Positions 1 to 10,428 of a stretch of DNA of 64,000 nucleotides are shown here, piece after piece (position 1 is the first letter of the stretch; the number at the start of each line of letters is the position of its first letter). Made by a program: the position numbers and the translations under genes. This DNA is from Botryotinia globosa (Eukaryota > Ascomycota > Leotiomycetes > Helotiales > Sclerotiniaceae), in the NCBI GenBank assembly GCA_014898425.1, contig RCSZ01000012.1:806001-870000 (forward strand). Direction: 5' to 3'. Below the pieces are notes generated by a model that was given only the letters and a program-made list of their open reading frames with translations, searched no databases and was not told the origin of the DNA.

Positions 1-1011
1 GAGCAGAAGTAGACAGATATAGGGCCAATTTGAGCCGGGCAACGTTGGTTCATGGAGTGGAAATGAGGTCTGGGTCTATTACCCATACGTAGGTCGAACT
101 TGAAACCTATATTTGTTCCCTGGAAAACCGTTAGTACCTCGAATATAGTGATACTAGTGGAGTTCACCATATTGATTTCCCGCTTTGATAATATCCCGAT
201 AACATGAAACCATTTTACATATGGTTCAGCTCAAAATTGAGCCAGATTGGACGAAAAGCCCTCGATAGACCATAGCTTGTGGAGTATTCGGACGAAAGTA
301 GGAATGTTTTGAATTGTTCTGAGATGAGGAAGACGGGGGAGTAGTGGGAGTAGCCCTGGAGTGGGGAAAACTCTATATCAAGGGGTTGGAGCAGTGGCTT
401 GGAATGGGTTTGAGTGGCTTAGAGAGATCATGAATGTCGGTAAATCGGTGATTGATCCATATTAAGATTTCCCGTTGCGAGGTATTTACCATACAGTAAA
501 GTAGTATTACTCCATCTATTCCTTGACCCGAGAGATTGGTGGACTTGCCAGTTTCCTGTCGTGGACTCGCGGAACTTGTGTAAAGTTTAAACAAGGGAGA
601 GAGCAGGTAGGTAGGTATGTATGTATGTATGCAATCGACCGACTCGTATAGTCCATGTAGTTATCCGCATCTTCGCAGAGTATTCTTCTCGAGCAATTGT
701 TTCTGCTTGGTCCAATATCGAGTAAACAAAGCATTTCTTATTAATAAACCAACAAACTACAACTAATATCAATTGGTCAATTCTGCCACCGTTTATTCAT
801 TTATTCGTTCATTCATTCGTTCATTACATTGTCTTATAACCACTAATTACATCGGAGCTCCTTTCATTCAGACCCCATTCGCTCACTCACTCATTCATTC
901 ACTCATTCATTCACTCATTCATTCATACACTCACTCGTTCGCTCACTCTTACTTTGATGATACCTACCGGAATGGACTGTGACGGCAATTATCACTAACG
1001 ACTTGCATTCC
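1..1011. other. Intergenic / upstream region
   Basis: No supported gene. The stretch ends in the promoter and 5' leader of the vezatin-like gene. It contains a GTAT/GGTA-rich run near 606-635 and a degenerate CATT/CACT repeat at about 785-945. Short ORFs here are low-complexity readings of those repeats. Confidence 0.6.
785..945. repeat. Degenerate CATT/CACT tetranucleotide repeat
   Basis: The + strand is dominated by CATT, GTTC and CACT tetramers in two blocks (about 785-830 and 885-945) separated by unique sequence. It lies about 70-230 bp upstream of the ATG at 1012. It is an imperfect microsatellite and encodes nothing. Confidence 0.7.
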
Positions 1012-3064
1012 ATGGAGACTATAATACACGAAGACTCTCCGCTCGCCGCCTATCTCGAAGGTATGCATGAAGAGGAGGGGGATATCTTGCACTGCATGAG
1101 TGGGGACTTACTGACGTTGCCATAGGAGAAGGTGGAGAGGATACACGATGGGCATCAAGCCATGATGGGGATGCGGATTCTGATTTGTCGAGTCCATCAT
1201 TTGCTCCACGAGGGAAGCCAACAGTATCTCTTAAATTTCGACATAAACTTCCTCCGCCTCTGCAGCTTACCCCTCCGCGCAATACCACTGTCGCAGCGAT
1301 ACACAATACCTGTTCCGTAAGTCGTCATCTGGGCCTTATCCAAGTCTAAGTCTTATCGTCTGATAATCAATCGCAGGAAGCTGTCAATTCACGACTTGGT
1401 CGAGCCGACAATGCAAAGTTTCTCGAACGATTCCGTTATGTCATAGTAGCTTCACAACTTCTCAACACACATTCATTTCTTGCGCAGACAGGTCATGGCC
1501 AATCTCGAGATATTTCAGGGCCTACACTTGATGCCCCGCAAATTGGAACCTTCACTCTGTCGGGCGCCGCAGCGACGGCAACACTTGCTTTTTCTTTTAC
1601 ATGGTTAATACACTGGACACGTGGGAATGGAACTTTTATATGTGCGAAGATCCGTGTAGTAATACTATCATTTACCGTAGTGGTTTCTGCTATAGTATTG
1701 TATACATATGTGCGGAAGCAGTGGCTCCAATACCTTCGACAGCAATCTATCGTGGAAGCATCGCAATTTGTCCACAAAGCACAGGAATTTGACGCTGCTG
1801 CGGCAGGAGCTCTAACACTCGTTCAAGAAGTTGAACTGGTATCTCGTGGATATAGACTGTAGGAACTTCCACCATTGAACTTACTGGCAAAATTAACCTC
1901 TTAGTAGAAGCACACCCTTGCCCCCCGTCAGTCGTCTCGAAGATCGAAGTCAGACACGAAGATGTCTACGACTCAGAAAGATCCTCCGAATTTCCTTTGC
2001 GAACATTATTCCTCGGTATATACAAGCATGCAACTTATTGAAGCCCTTAGCGGAAGAGATGGATCTGGATAAATACTATGATGTATACGACATAAGCGAC
2101 TTGGACTATACGGAGGCTATGCTAGGCTATACAGAAGGCGAATTCGAAGATGAGGATTCTGTCAGGGTATTGAAGATATTCGCTGCTAGATTCCACACTA
2201 TCCGAAAGATTTTTCTTTGTTGCCTTCTTGCATTTGATGCGCATGGCGGTAAACCGGATTTTCACAGATGGGGCCTTGCTGTTGACGAATTACACACACT
2301 TTGCTCCGTCACTTCTGAGGCCGAGAATAAAATTCGTGGCATATTAGGTGAAGAAGAGAGTAAGTTCGAAAGCATTTGTCGACATTGTTCAAATCTAATA
2401 TCCTACAGATTTCCCGGTTCCAACCACTCCAAAGCTACCCCTTACTCCGGGCCGAGAACGTGCGCGGGCACAATTACGCAAACTAAATACCCTGTCATCT
2501 GGAATCCGTGGACTACAAGCGAAATTGCATGTTTTGCGCGAGGAGTCTGATAAATCATTGAACGACACAGAAGATGTATCGGAACTCGGTTCAAATCTGA
2601 TGATGCAATACGATTCAATAGGCATTGACTTGAAAGCATTGATGCAAGAGTGGGAAGATGGGAAAGCTGCCTTGGCAGTGAACATTGACAGGAACGAGAA
2701 ACGTCTATCTTCTATGTGTGGAATGACATCGCCAGCATCATCTCTAGGAGGTCTAACAGCCGTTGAAGAGGGAACAGCCGCTGACGCTTTGAGAGCTCTA
2801 AATGGTGAGGGAAGATCTCGATCCAGCCTTGAATTGAGTGGTTCCGAAGCAGAAGAGGTGTTTGAAGCAATCGCGATACCACACCAACGCAGCAAATTGA
2901 CAAGGGAAGAACGTATCGTGAAGATGAAGGAGGATCGTGTGAAGAGAGAGACCATGAGAGACCGAGCGGATGCCAATACTAAAATGCTCCGAGAACTCGA
3001 GTCTGTAATTAATCTACGGCCAAGACCAAGAACTACTCCAGCAGGGAGAATCACGTCGATATGA
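1012..3064 (+). CDS. Vezatin/Inp2-like myosin-binding membrane protein
   Basis: Hand-spliced model of five exons: 1012-1060, 1126-1316, 1377-1858, 1905-2359, 2409-3064, giving 610 aa. All introns are 46-65 nt GT-AG and frame holds through every junction. The start is the first ATG before the intron at 1061. The N-terminus is acidic. Two adjacent hydrophobic segments at about residues 137-158 and 173-192 suggest a membrane hairpin. They are followed by an acidic helical region and a C-terminus rich in charged heptad-like sequence ending in Arg/Pro. This layout matches the vezatin / myosin-binding domain family, which includes the yeast peroxisome-inheritance receptor Inp2 that binds class V myosin. 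A role in organelle transport is inferred from the family. The C-terminus is not a peroxisomal PTS1. The gene runs in tandem with apc2. Confidence 0.75.
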
Positions 3065-3572
3065 AATAATGTTTAACGTTTTTCTTTACAAATTTAGATA
3101 GACATCATTGGGTTGATTCGGAAGGCAAGGGAGTTCTGGGAGGCAGGCTACCCAAAAAATGCTTGAACCAGCTTTCATTTGTTACTTGATTTACTTGGAA
3201 GGTACTACCCTAGGCGAAAAAGGAGGTGGCAAGGCGCAAATCTAATGCTTATTATATATATAATATGTACTCGGAAGTAGTTTAAAAAGATGAAAATTGC
3301 AAATGAACCTAGGTGCCTGTTACTAGAATTGTGTCGCACAGTAGACATGAAACATACTTATCCGACTTTTATTTCGTCTTCATTGTGTGCCGGAATTTAA
3401 CACAAGAAACCCAAGATCACGTGAGTTCGTGGTTTCAATATTTGGATGCTCTTTCCATAAACAGTATTATTGTTGTTATACTGCTTCCACTTCAGCGATT
3501 AATACAAAACGAATCACAGAGTATATAAAGTGATGCAAAAATCTTTCCTTGTCTGATAAACTCCCGGTCGTG
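3065..3572. other. Intergenic between vezatin-like gene and apc2
   Basis: The 508 bp hold the 3' UTR of the upstream gene and the apc2 promoter. A TATATATATAATATGTA stretch lies at 3252-3270 and a copy of the palindrome ACCTAGGT at 3307-3314. No ORF here is supported. Confidence 0.5.
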
Positions 3573-6338
3573 ATGGCCACTTTTGCCACGAAAAGAAAAC
3601 GCGTTTTGGATTCAGTATTCAAAAAGCCCGAGATTTCAGAACCCACCCCAGTCGCAACGCCAACCGGTAGCTTTACAACACCAAGCCAACCATTTGGAGA
3701 GTCGCAAGGCTTCAATAATGGGCCGAAAACACCTGCTTCAAATACGAGGAGCTCGCAACAGCTCAGAGGGCATAATCGGGATTCGTCCGTAGCGCAAGTT
3801 CGGGATCAAATCCAATGGGACAGATCTTGGCATACTGTCACTTATCGTCTCCAACTTCCGGATGTACCATTAGACCCCGGTGCTATCGAGACTCTGAGAC
3901 CTCTGTCGATACTATCTGATCCATCCTTTGACGAAGCCTTGAAGGATGTCCTGAATCCCATTAACCGCCTTCCATTTGCATTGCATACGGATGATCTCCT
4001 TGTTTGGCATACCCAACAAGTCCGTAGACATCTTCTGCATCAAATCTTGCCGGTATTGCGACTCTGCACTGATGAAGAGGGTCCTCAACCTTTGGTTTTT
4101 GGCAGTGTAAAGATATTAGAATTTGCTCATCGTATGTATTTGCATGGCTTGTCAGTCATCCTCAAACAAGTTGAGCTTTTTACTCCGGGGCTCTCGAGTG
4201 TGGTTTTGGAGAAATTCCGACGGGATCTACATGCCATCATAACAAATTCTCTTACGGATCAATTCATTGCAGCATTAAGGGCTGTTCTCGACAATTATGT
4301 TTCTTCTATCCTTGGATTGCAGGGCGGAAAGGGATCTGGTATTGCACCTATTGATGCGAGGACGGATAAAGTTTGCAACGAAATGCTCAATCTTGTGCAA
4401 TCTCTACACAAAGTTGGTCTCGCCGGAGAAAAGTTCGAGGTGATTTTTGCCGAAATCATGAACAAATCTATGACTGAATATGTCAATCGGGGTTGCAAAG
4501 GACTGTGGTCTGCAAATGAAATAAGTGTGACCCCCCAAGACGGCGAAAGAAGAAATTCCGTACTTCCACGAACGGCACATCACGTATCTCCTTCCAATTG
4601 TGTTACAGATCTTTGCGGATGGATTGAAGATCGGTATTCTAAACTCGCTGTCCTGGTCTTTAAGGTCATCGACAATGTTGAAGTAGCTTGGAGCGATATG
4701 GAAAAGTGGAAGGAAATGAGCATTGGCCGTCTCGCAGCACTTAGGACGAATGAGTTATTTGATATTGTTGTGAATTGGCCAAATAGTAATGGAGCATTGC
4801 ACGACCTTCGAACAACAATCACCACACCCCAGAGACGATTACACTTGACAGAAGCTTTTGCGGCCACTCTGAAAGAGAGACTGCTTCATCCAGGGGCTTC
4901 TACACTATTGATTCTACAGACCTACATCTCAATGATTTGGTCATTTCATTCGCTTGATCACTCAAAAGTGCTCTTAGATCGTGTAGCATATCCGTTACAG
5001 GTATATCTATGCTCACGAGAAGATACAGTCCGAATAATAATCGCAGGATTGCTTTCGGACACTGAAGACGCGCAAGGGAATCCTATAGAATCTAGTGGAG
5101 ATAGACTTTTTGAGCTAGCTCATTTACTCAATAATGATTCGGAGCAGTCTGGACAGAAAATTGACGACGAAGAATTAGATTGGCATGACATGGAGTGGGT
5201 GCCTGATCCTGTAGATGCAGGACCAGGATACAAGAGGTCTAAAAATGCTGATATCATTGGAACATTAATCGGGGTTTTCGGATCTCAAGATGTGTTTATC
5301 AAAGAGTTTCAAAATATCATTAGTGAAAACCTTCTAAGGAACGATGGAGCTTTCGAAAAAGAGGTATGTGTTTGTTCTACTCGCCTTCTCATACATACAA
5401 TTCTAATAATTTCTCAGATCAAAGTTCTCGAACTGCTTAAATCCCGCTTCGGGGAAGCGCCACTCCAAAGCTGTGAAGTAATGCTAAAGGATATTCTCGA
5501 TTCCGTTCGCCTTGACCAAGCCATCCACAAAACCCAAAATCTTAGCATGGCAGAAAAGAAAGCCATGCTTCCCCCATCAACTCACCCAACTCTCCATACC
5601 AAAATTCTCTCCCGTCTCTTCTGGCCTCCTCTCCAAGAATCCACCTTTACTCTCCCTCCTCAAATCGCCAACCTCCAATCAGACTACTCCACCGCCTTTT
5701 CCTCCCTCAAACCTTCCAGAAAACTCACCTGGCTTCCCGCACTCGGTCACACAACCGTTGAGCTCGAACTAGCCGACCGCACCGTGGTCGAAGAATGCAC
5801 GACCTGGCAAGCCACGGTAATCTCCTGTTTCCACAGCGTAACCACGCATCTCCATCCCGACGAGGAAGAAGTCCCCGCGCAAAAAAGCATCCAAGAACTC
5901 ACCGCCGCACTCGACATGGACCCCGCGCTCATCTCCGCGGCCCTCAAATTCTGGGTCGCAAAACTCGTGCTCCAGGAATCTCCGCCGAAATCCCAAGTAT
6001 ACTCCGTGCTCGAAACGCTCAATGCGTCGGATCGTGCGCGTTCAGATGCCCTTGCTTCGGCCCCCGTCGGTGCGGATCTTGCTGATGAGGATGAGGAGGG
6101 TGGAAAGGAGGACAAGGGTATCGTGGGTGAAAATGCAAAGGTGTATTGGCAGTTTGTGCAGAGCATGTTGACGAATAGCTCGAGTCAGATGGGCGCCCCG
6201 CAGATTGCCATGATGTTGAAGATGTTGATTGCAGAGGGATTTCCATATAGTAATGAAGAGCTGTTGGAGTGGCTGGGTGGAAAGGTAGAAGAGGGCGTGT
6301 TGGAGTGTATCGGGGGCCGGTATCGTTTGAAGAAGTAG
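3573..6338 (+). CDS. apc2: Anaphase-promoting complex subunit 2 (cullin-homology)
   Basis: Cullin-like scaffold of the APC/C ubiquitin ligase, which partners the RING subunit Apc11 to drive cyclin and securin degradation. The ATG at 3573 has a good context (GTGATGGCC). The model has two exons, 3573-5363 and 5418-6338, giving 903 aa. The intron at 5364-5417 starts GTATGTG, ends TTTCTCAG and has a CTAAT branch-like site; it is 54 nt with no stop, so the unspliced frame is also open. The first half is helical and cullin-repeat-like. The second half is the cullin-homology region. The last 60 or so residues (from SSSQMGAPQIAMMLKMLI to the RYRLKK end) match the APC2 winged-helix domain, in length and position as expected. 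The N-terminal 60 residues are Ser/Thr/Pro-rich and probably disordered. Its 3' end converges on the helicase gene. Confidence 0.9.
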   Translation: MATFATKRKRVLDSVFKKPEISEPTPVATPTGSFTTPSQPFGESQGFNNGPKTPASNTRSSQQLRGHNRDSSVAQVRDQIQWDRSWHTVTYRLQLPDVPLDPGAIETLRPLSILSDPSFDEALKDVLNPINRLPFALHTDDLLVWHTQQVRRHLLHQILPVLRLCTDEEGPQPLVFGSVKILEFAHRMYLHGLSVILKQVELFTPGLSSVVLEKFRRDLHAIITNSLTDQFIAALRAVLDNYVSSILGLQGGKGSGIAPIDARTDKVCNEMLNLVQSLHKVGLAGEKFEVIFAEIMNKSMTEYVNRGCKGLWSANEISVTPQDGERRNSVLPRTAHHVSPSNCVTDLCGWIEDRYSKLAVLVFKVIDNVEVAWSDMEKWKEMSIGRLAALRTNELFDIVVNWPNSNGALHDLRTTITTPQRRLHLTEAFAATLKERLLHPGASTLLILQTYISMIWSFHSLDHSKVLLDRVAYPLQVYLCSREDTVRIIIAGLLSDTEDAQGNPIESSGDRLFELAHLLNNDSEQSGQKIDDEELDWHDMEWVPDPVDAGPGYKRSKNADIIGTLIGVFGSQDVFIKEFQNIISENLLRNDGAFEKEVCVCSTRLLIHTILIISQIKVLELLKSRFGEAPLQSCEVMLKDILDSVRLDQAIHKTQNLSMAEKKAMLPPSTHPTLHTKILSRLFWPPLQESTFTLPPQIANLQSDYSTAFSSLKPSRKLTWLPALGHTTVELELADRTVVEECTTWQATVISCFHSVTTHLHPDEEEVPAQKSIQELTAALDMDPALISAALKFWVAKLVLQESPPKSQVYSVLETLNASDRARSDALASAPVGADLADEDEEGGKEDKGIVGENAKVYWQFVQSMLTNSSSQMGAPQIAMMLKMLIAEGFPYSNEELLEWLGGKVEEGVLECIGGRYRLKK

Positions 6339-6726
6339 GGGGCGTAGAGATGGAATTGCGGTGTGCAATGCAATGTATAGTATCGTGCGCGTTGAGAATT
6401 ATGTCTAGCTGAGTGATAGATCATATATACCCACTGCAATCAATTTCACGTCGAAAAATTAGTGCAACTCCAGTTTCCCGCATCTAGAGAACATAGTGGA
6501 ATCTTGTATCAATGCTTGCATGTAATTGCGAAATGTTTTGGCAGTTGTCCTACAGTATTAACATCCCATGGTTAATCTATAAACCATGTCTATCTCTCCT
6601 ACGTTCCACATCTTACATCACTTGGGTATCTATTTATGCATCTATCTTTATATCCATCCAGATCTCTCTCTTCCGCTGCGTCCAATACTTCTCTCCCAAG
6701 AACCATAAGCCTATGCCCAATCCCCG
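6339..6726. other. Convergent intergenic region, apc2 / helicase
   Basis: 388 bp between two converging stop codons. It holds both 3' UTRs and no supported gene. Confidence 0.5.
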
Positions 6727-9417
6727 TCACATCCAGCCGCCTAAAGCCTCCAACACCCAATCCGCCTGCACCGCACTAACCTTCTTCGCCCAATTCCTCG
6801 TGCTAAACACATTTTCCAAGAACATGATGGCCTCGATTTTCCTTCCCCAAAGCACACTCTGCGGATGAATAACCACGGCATTTTTTCCCTTTGTCGTCAC
6901 ATAACTTCCATCTGGGGCCAACGTTGCCGTTCTATCCCCAAACGACCTCAGGAATGCTTTAATCAAACACTCTGCTCTTTCGGGAGTAGAGGGTTCGAAG
7001 GGCTGAGGATCAAGAGGCGGGAGGGCGTCAATGAGACCATGAGTGACGCTTAACTGACGCAATTGTTTGCGATTCAGCATTGCGGATTTCATTGCTCGCG
7101 CGCTGATGTTGCGAGATTTGCACCACTGGAATCGGTTTGTATTTTCGGAGGCGTAGCGTTGCATGGTTGTTAGATACGTGAGAAGATCACCTTCACGACG
7201 AATGATATCGGCGCGATTGGCGTCGACTTCTTGTTCTTGTTCTTGAGATTTCGGTTGGATGAACACCTCGGAATCGGCAGTGAGGAGGGAGATGACGTCA
7301 ATAGCGTCGAGAACGCAGTTGAACTCTGGAGATGAGGAGGCGATGAGAGCACGGCCATAGGCGGCAGGAAGAGGGAAACTGGCCATCTTTTTACCATCTG
7401 TGGTTAAGTTACCTTCGTCATCGAGAGCTCCCATGGCGTTGAGTTGGAAGATAGCATGTTTCATAGCTTCCACGTCAGGTGCATCCATGAGAGGAAAGTT
7501 GATAACGTCTTGAACCCCACGAGCTTTCATCTTAAGAACTGCCTCGAGCACATCGCAACGAAGGATTTCAGGAATTTCGTCTTGAGGCCAAGATTCATAT
7601 TCGTCTTTACCATATGCTCTCCAACATTTACCAGGTGATTCACGACCCGCACGACCCATTCTTTGGAGGGCGGATTGTTTAGAGATCGGCACGACAAGCA
7701 AAGATTCCATACCCAACTTTGTGCGGTACTTCTTAACCTTGGCTTTACCACTGTCAACTACATATCGCACACCGGGAACTGTTACTGACGTTTCCGCAAT
7801 GTTGGTAGCCAGGACGATTTTTCTCGTTCTGGGTTCCTTGACTGGATCAAAAGCTAACTGTTGAGCATCTGGTGGAAGAGCACCATACAACGGTATAACC
7901 TTGATTCTTGGCACTTCTTTGCTTAGAGACTCGGCGAGAGCTTCAAGTCTCGTTTGCATATATTCAATCTCTTCTTGACCGACTAGAAAGACCAGTATGT
8001 CTCCAGGAAGAGGTTCCGTAACATGTATACTTGCAATCCTCTTGAACATAGTCTCCTGGTAATTACTGGGATCGGCCGGTTTGTCATAGTATAGGTCAAC
8101 TTTGAATTTCCTACCTTTGACTTCCTCAATGGCAACGCCAGTGTCTACTTTTTCGGAGCTTTCTGTTTCTTTTAATTCCACGTCCTCTGCCTTTCCGGAC
8201 TTTACAGCTAGCATTGGTTTGGCAGCCTCAATGACCTTCTCATTATTCACAAGATGTGGTGCAAATATTGAGCCATAGTTATTTCCTGGTCGATAACTAG
8301 GATTGGAGTCAGGATTTGCAAAGAAAGCTTCGTATCCACCCAAGTCAAGAGTTGCACTCATGATGACAACTTTCAATGGAATACCACCACGGCCTTGCTT
8401 ATCTCCATGAACTATTTGTCGGAGAAATCCAGCAATAAGATCAACATCAACCCCTCTCTCGTGAATTTCATCAATAATGACAGCACTATATTTTCTGAGA
8501 TTTGGATCATGGACCATTTCTTGAAGCAAGGTACCTTCAGTAACAAATTTAATCTTCATTCCAATGGGTGTATTGGTATCGAAACGGACGGAATAACCGA
8601 CCTTTCCGGGAGTATTTGTACGTTGGTATCCAAGGACGGATCCCATCTCGGCAGCAACACGACGGGCTAAAGTAATAGCAGCAACACGGCGAGGTTGAGT
8701 AATAGCAATGACTCCGCCAACTGAAATATCCTCTTCTTGTCCCGTCGCATTCTTGATTTTTACCTTCTGTTTCTTGCACCAAGGCTCATCATGCATAAAT
8801 TGAGGCAGTTGAGTACTTTTTCCGGAACCAGTCTCTGCAGTTAAGAGAAGGACATTATTGGTACGCAAAGCAGTTTTAAGATCAACCAGTTTCTTGTAGA
8901 CCGGAAGTGATTTCCGAAATGGCTCGAGTTCCCTAGCTGTCTTTTGTAGATGCCTGTCCGGGGCCGCATTTTTGACATTCTCACTGCCAGACCTCGGGGT
9001 TTGTCCTCTCTGTCGATCTTTCTCCTCCCTGAAAGATTTAACTTTACTGATGCCGTTGGTTGGTTTCTTTGCTTCATTAAGAACTTCAGCTTCTTCTTCC
9101 TGCTCTTTCCCGCCGGTCTTCAAGTCATCCGCATGCTCTAATTTTGTCAACTTCGCACCGTTTGCATTTGTCGCCTTGTCCTGCACCACCGCCAATTTCT
9201 TCCGCTTCGGATCTGATTTTGGGCTTCCATCTCTTAAACGTTTCGTGCCTGTGGATGTTGTCGAATGTGATTGCGGCTGCGATTGCGATTGCGACTTCGA
9301 TTTTGATTTCGCCTGTCTCTGATTCATAGATTTCGTATCAGGAGCCCCCTCCCTTTTCACAATCTGAGGAGTCTCATCAGCATCGTCGCCGAATTTGAGA
9401 AGAACCTTCTCGGGCAT
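6727..9417 (-). CDS. DEAH-box RNA helicase, Dhr2-like
   Basis: Single-exon gene of 896 aa, with the ATG at 9417. The first 150 or so residues are Lys/Ser/Gln-rich with nuclear-localisation-like basic runs. The helicase core shows motif I GSGKST (about residue 197), Ia TQPRRVAA, motif II DEIH (about 316), motif III SAT (about 354) and motif VI QRMGRAGR (about 585). A helicase-associated region and an OB-fold-like C-terminus follow. DEIH with QRxGRAGR places it among DEAH/RHA helicases, and the size and insertions fit fungal Dhr2, a nucleolar helicase for 18S rRNA maturation. Prp43- and DHX35-type paralogues are the alternatives; Dhr2 is preferred because of the inserts between motif III and motif IV. 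It converges on apc2. Confidence 0.82.
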   Translation of the reverse strand: MPEKVLLKFGDDADETPQIVKREGAPDTKSMNQRQAKSKSKSQSQSQPQSHSTTSTGTKRLRDGSPKSDPKRKKLAVVQDKATNANGAKLTKLEHADDLKTGGKEQEEEAEVLNEAKKPTNGISKVKSFREEKDRQRGQTPRSGSENVKNAAPDRHLQKTARELEPFRKSLPVYKKLVDLKTALRTNNVLLLTAETGSGKSTQLPQFMHDEPWCKKQKVKIKNATGQEEDISVGGVIAITQPRRVAAITLARRVAAEMGSVLGYQRTNTPGKVGYSVRFDTNTPIGMKIKFVTEGTLLQEMVHDPNLRKYSAVIIDEIHERGVDVDLIAGFLRQIVHGDKQGRGGIPLKVVIMSATLDLGGYEAFFANPDSNPSYRPGNNYGSIFAPHLVNNEKVIEAAKPMLAVKSGKAEDVELKETESSEKVDTGVAIEEVKGRKFKVDLYYDKPADPSNYQETMFKRIASIHVTEPLPGDILVFLVGQEEIEYMQTRLEALAESLSKEVPRIKVIPLYGALPPDAQQLAFDPVKEPRTRKIVLATNIAETSVTVPGVRYVVDSGKAKVKKYRTKLGMESLLVVPISKQSALQRMGRAGRESPGKCWRAYGKDEYESWPQDEIPEILRCDVLEAVLKMKARGVQDVINFPLMDAPDVEAMKHAIFQLNAMGALDDEGNLTTDGKKMASFPLPAAYGRALIASSSPEFNCVLDAIDVISLLTADSEVFIQPKSQEQEQEVDANRADIIRREGDLLTYLTTMQRYASENTNRFQWCKSRNISARAMKSAMLNRKQLRQLSVTHGLIDALPPLDPQPFEPSTPERAECLIKAFLRSFGDRTATLAPDGSYVTTKGKNAVVIHPQSVLWGRKIEAIMFLENVFSTRNWAKKVSAVQADWVLEALGGWM

Positions 9418-10428
9418 GACGGCGAGTGATAGGACTTTTACAGCTCTCTAAACCTGACGTCTTCAAAAAACACCTTTTCGTAGAAGTAATTTGGATTTTC
9501 TATTATCGTAAGAATGATAAGACGAGAATTCAATATGCTTATTACTAGAAGAGGTTCTAAGATTATAGAGTAAAATATAATAGTGAGGAATTGAGAAGCT
9601 CTCTTTTGTATCAATACAGGAAAATATTATTTTACAATGTCCAGCGAGAGCAACGGGAACTTTTTTCTGCCAGATTATACCGCTTTTCTTCAAAAGTTAT
9701 GATCGACGAAGCTAGGTAATCAGCCTTGTCGGCACTGTACAATCATCAGCCTTGCATTGCATGATGGGACGACATCATCCCGAAAGATAGAGAAATCTGA
9801 ATACCTAGGCAGTGAAATCATATCCAACTAGACTCGTCGAAAAATGCTCTAAAAACGATATTTACTTATTAATCACTCAACCTAGGTATCCAATGTCAAA
9901 ATATGTGAACAAATCAAAGAGTTCTTGATAATTTTCCTATATCTCTTATTAGTTCTGATTTGCCTATTGAAAAATTTGAAAGTCAAAGCGGCCATTCACA
10001 CATTTCCTGGATTGACATGCAAAGCACAACCACAAATATTTTATCCAAATATTTTTCTATTCGCTAGTTATGTATGTTTGTTTAACGCTGGACTGAACAG
10101 GAAGATGATGATCAATGCCAACAGCCACCACCATCATCACCGTCGCCACCATCTCAACCAATCCTTCAGGAGACTGGAAAGAGGATTCTTAGAGCCGCTA
10201 ATACACAAGTAGTTTCCCCATTCAAAATTGGTATACGAGCCTGAAACTCCTGTCCACGCCAGTACGCCTTGCCTCCCAGGTCCAAATAGCCCAAATGTCT
10301 CTTATGTGTGCATGAGTGTTTTTAAAGATGGAAAAGCGAAGTCGACGGAAAGAACTCAAGAGAGGGTGAGCTATACTTGCAATTTTGAGATTTATCCATA
10401 GATTTTTTGATTCTGGCCGATGCGTTCT
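9418..10428. other. Intergenic between helicase and RING genes
   Basis: About 1 kb holding the helicase promoter and the RING gene 3' UTR. A His/His-Arg reading of a CACCACCATCATCACC run at about 10124-10160 is low complexity, not a gene. One ACCTAGGT palindrome lies at 9880-9887. Confidence 0.5.

Noticed and set aside
773..982. His/Ser-rich ORF (+ strand)
   Set aside because: Reading of the CATT/CACT repeat.
9925..10212. ORF with His-rich run (+ strand)
   Set aside because: Low-complexity reading with no family resemblance, in a short intergenic region.
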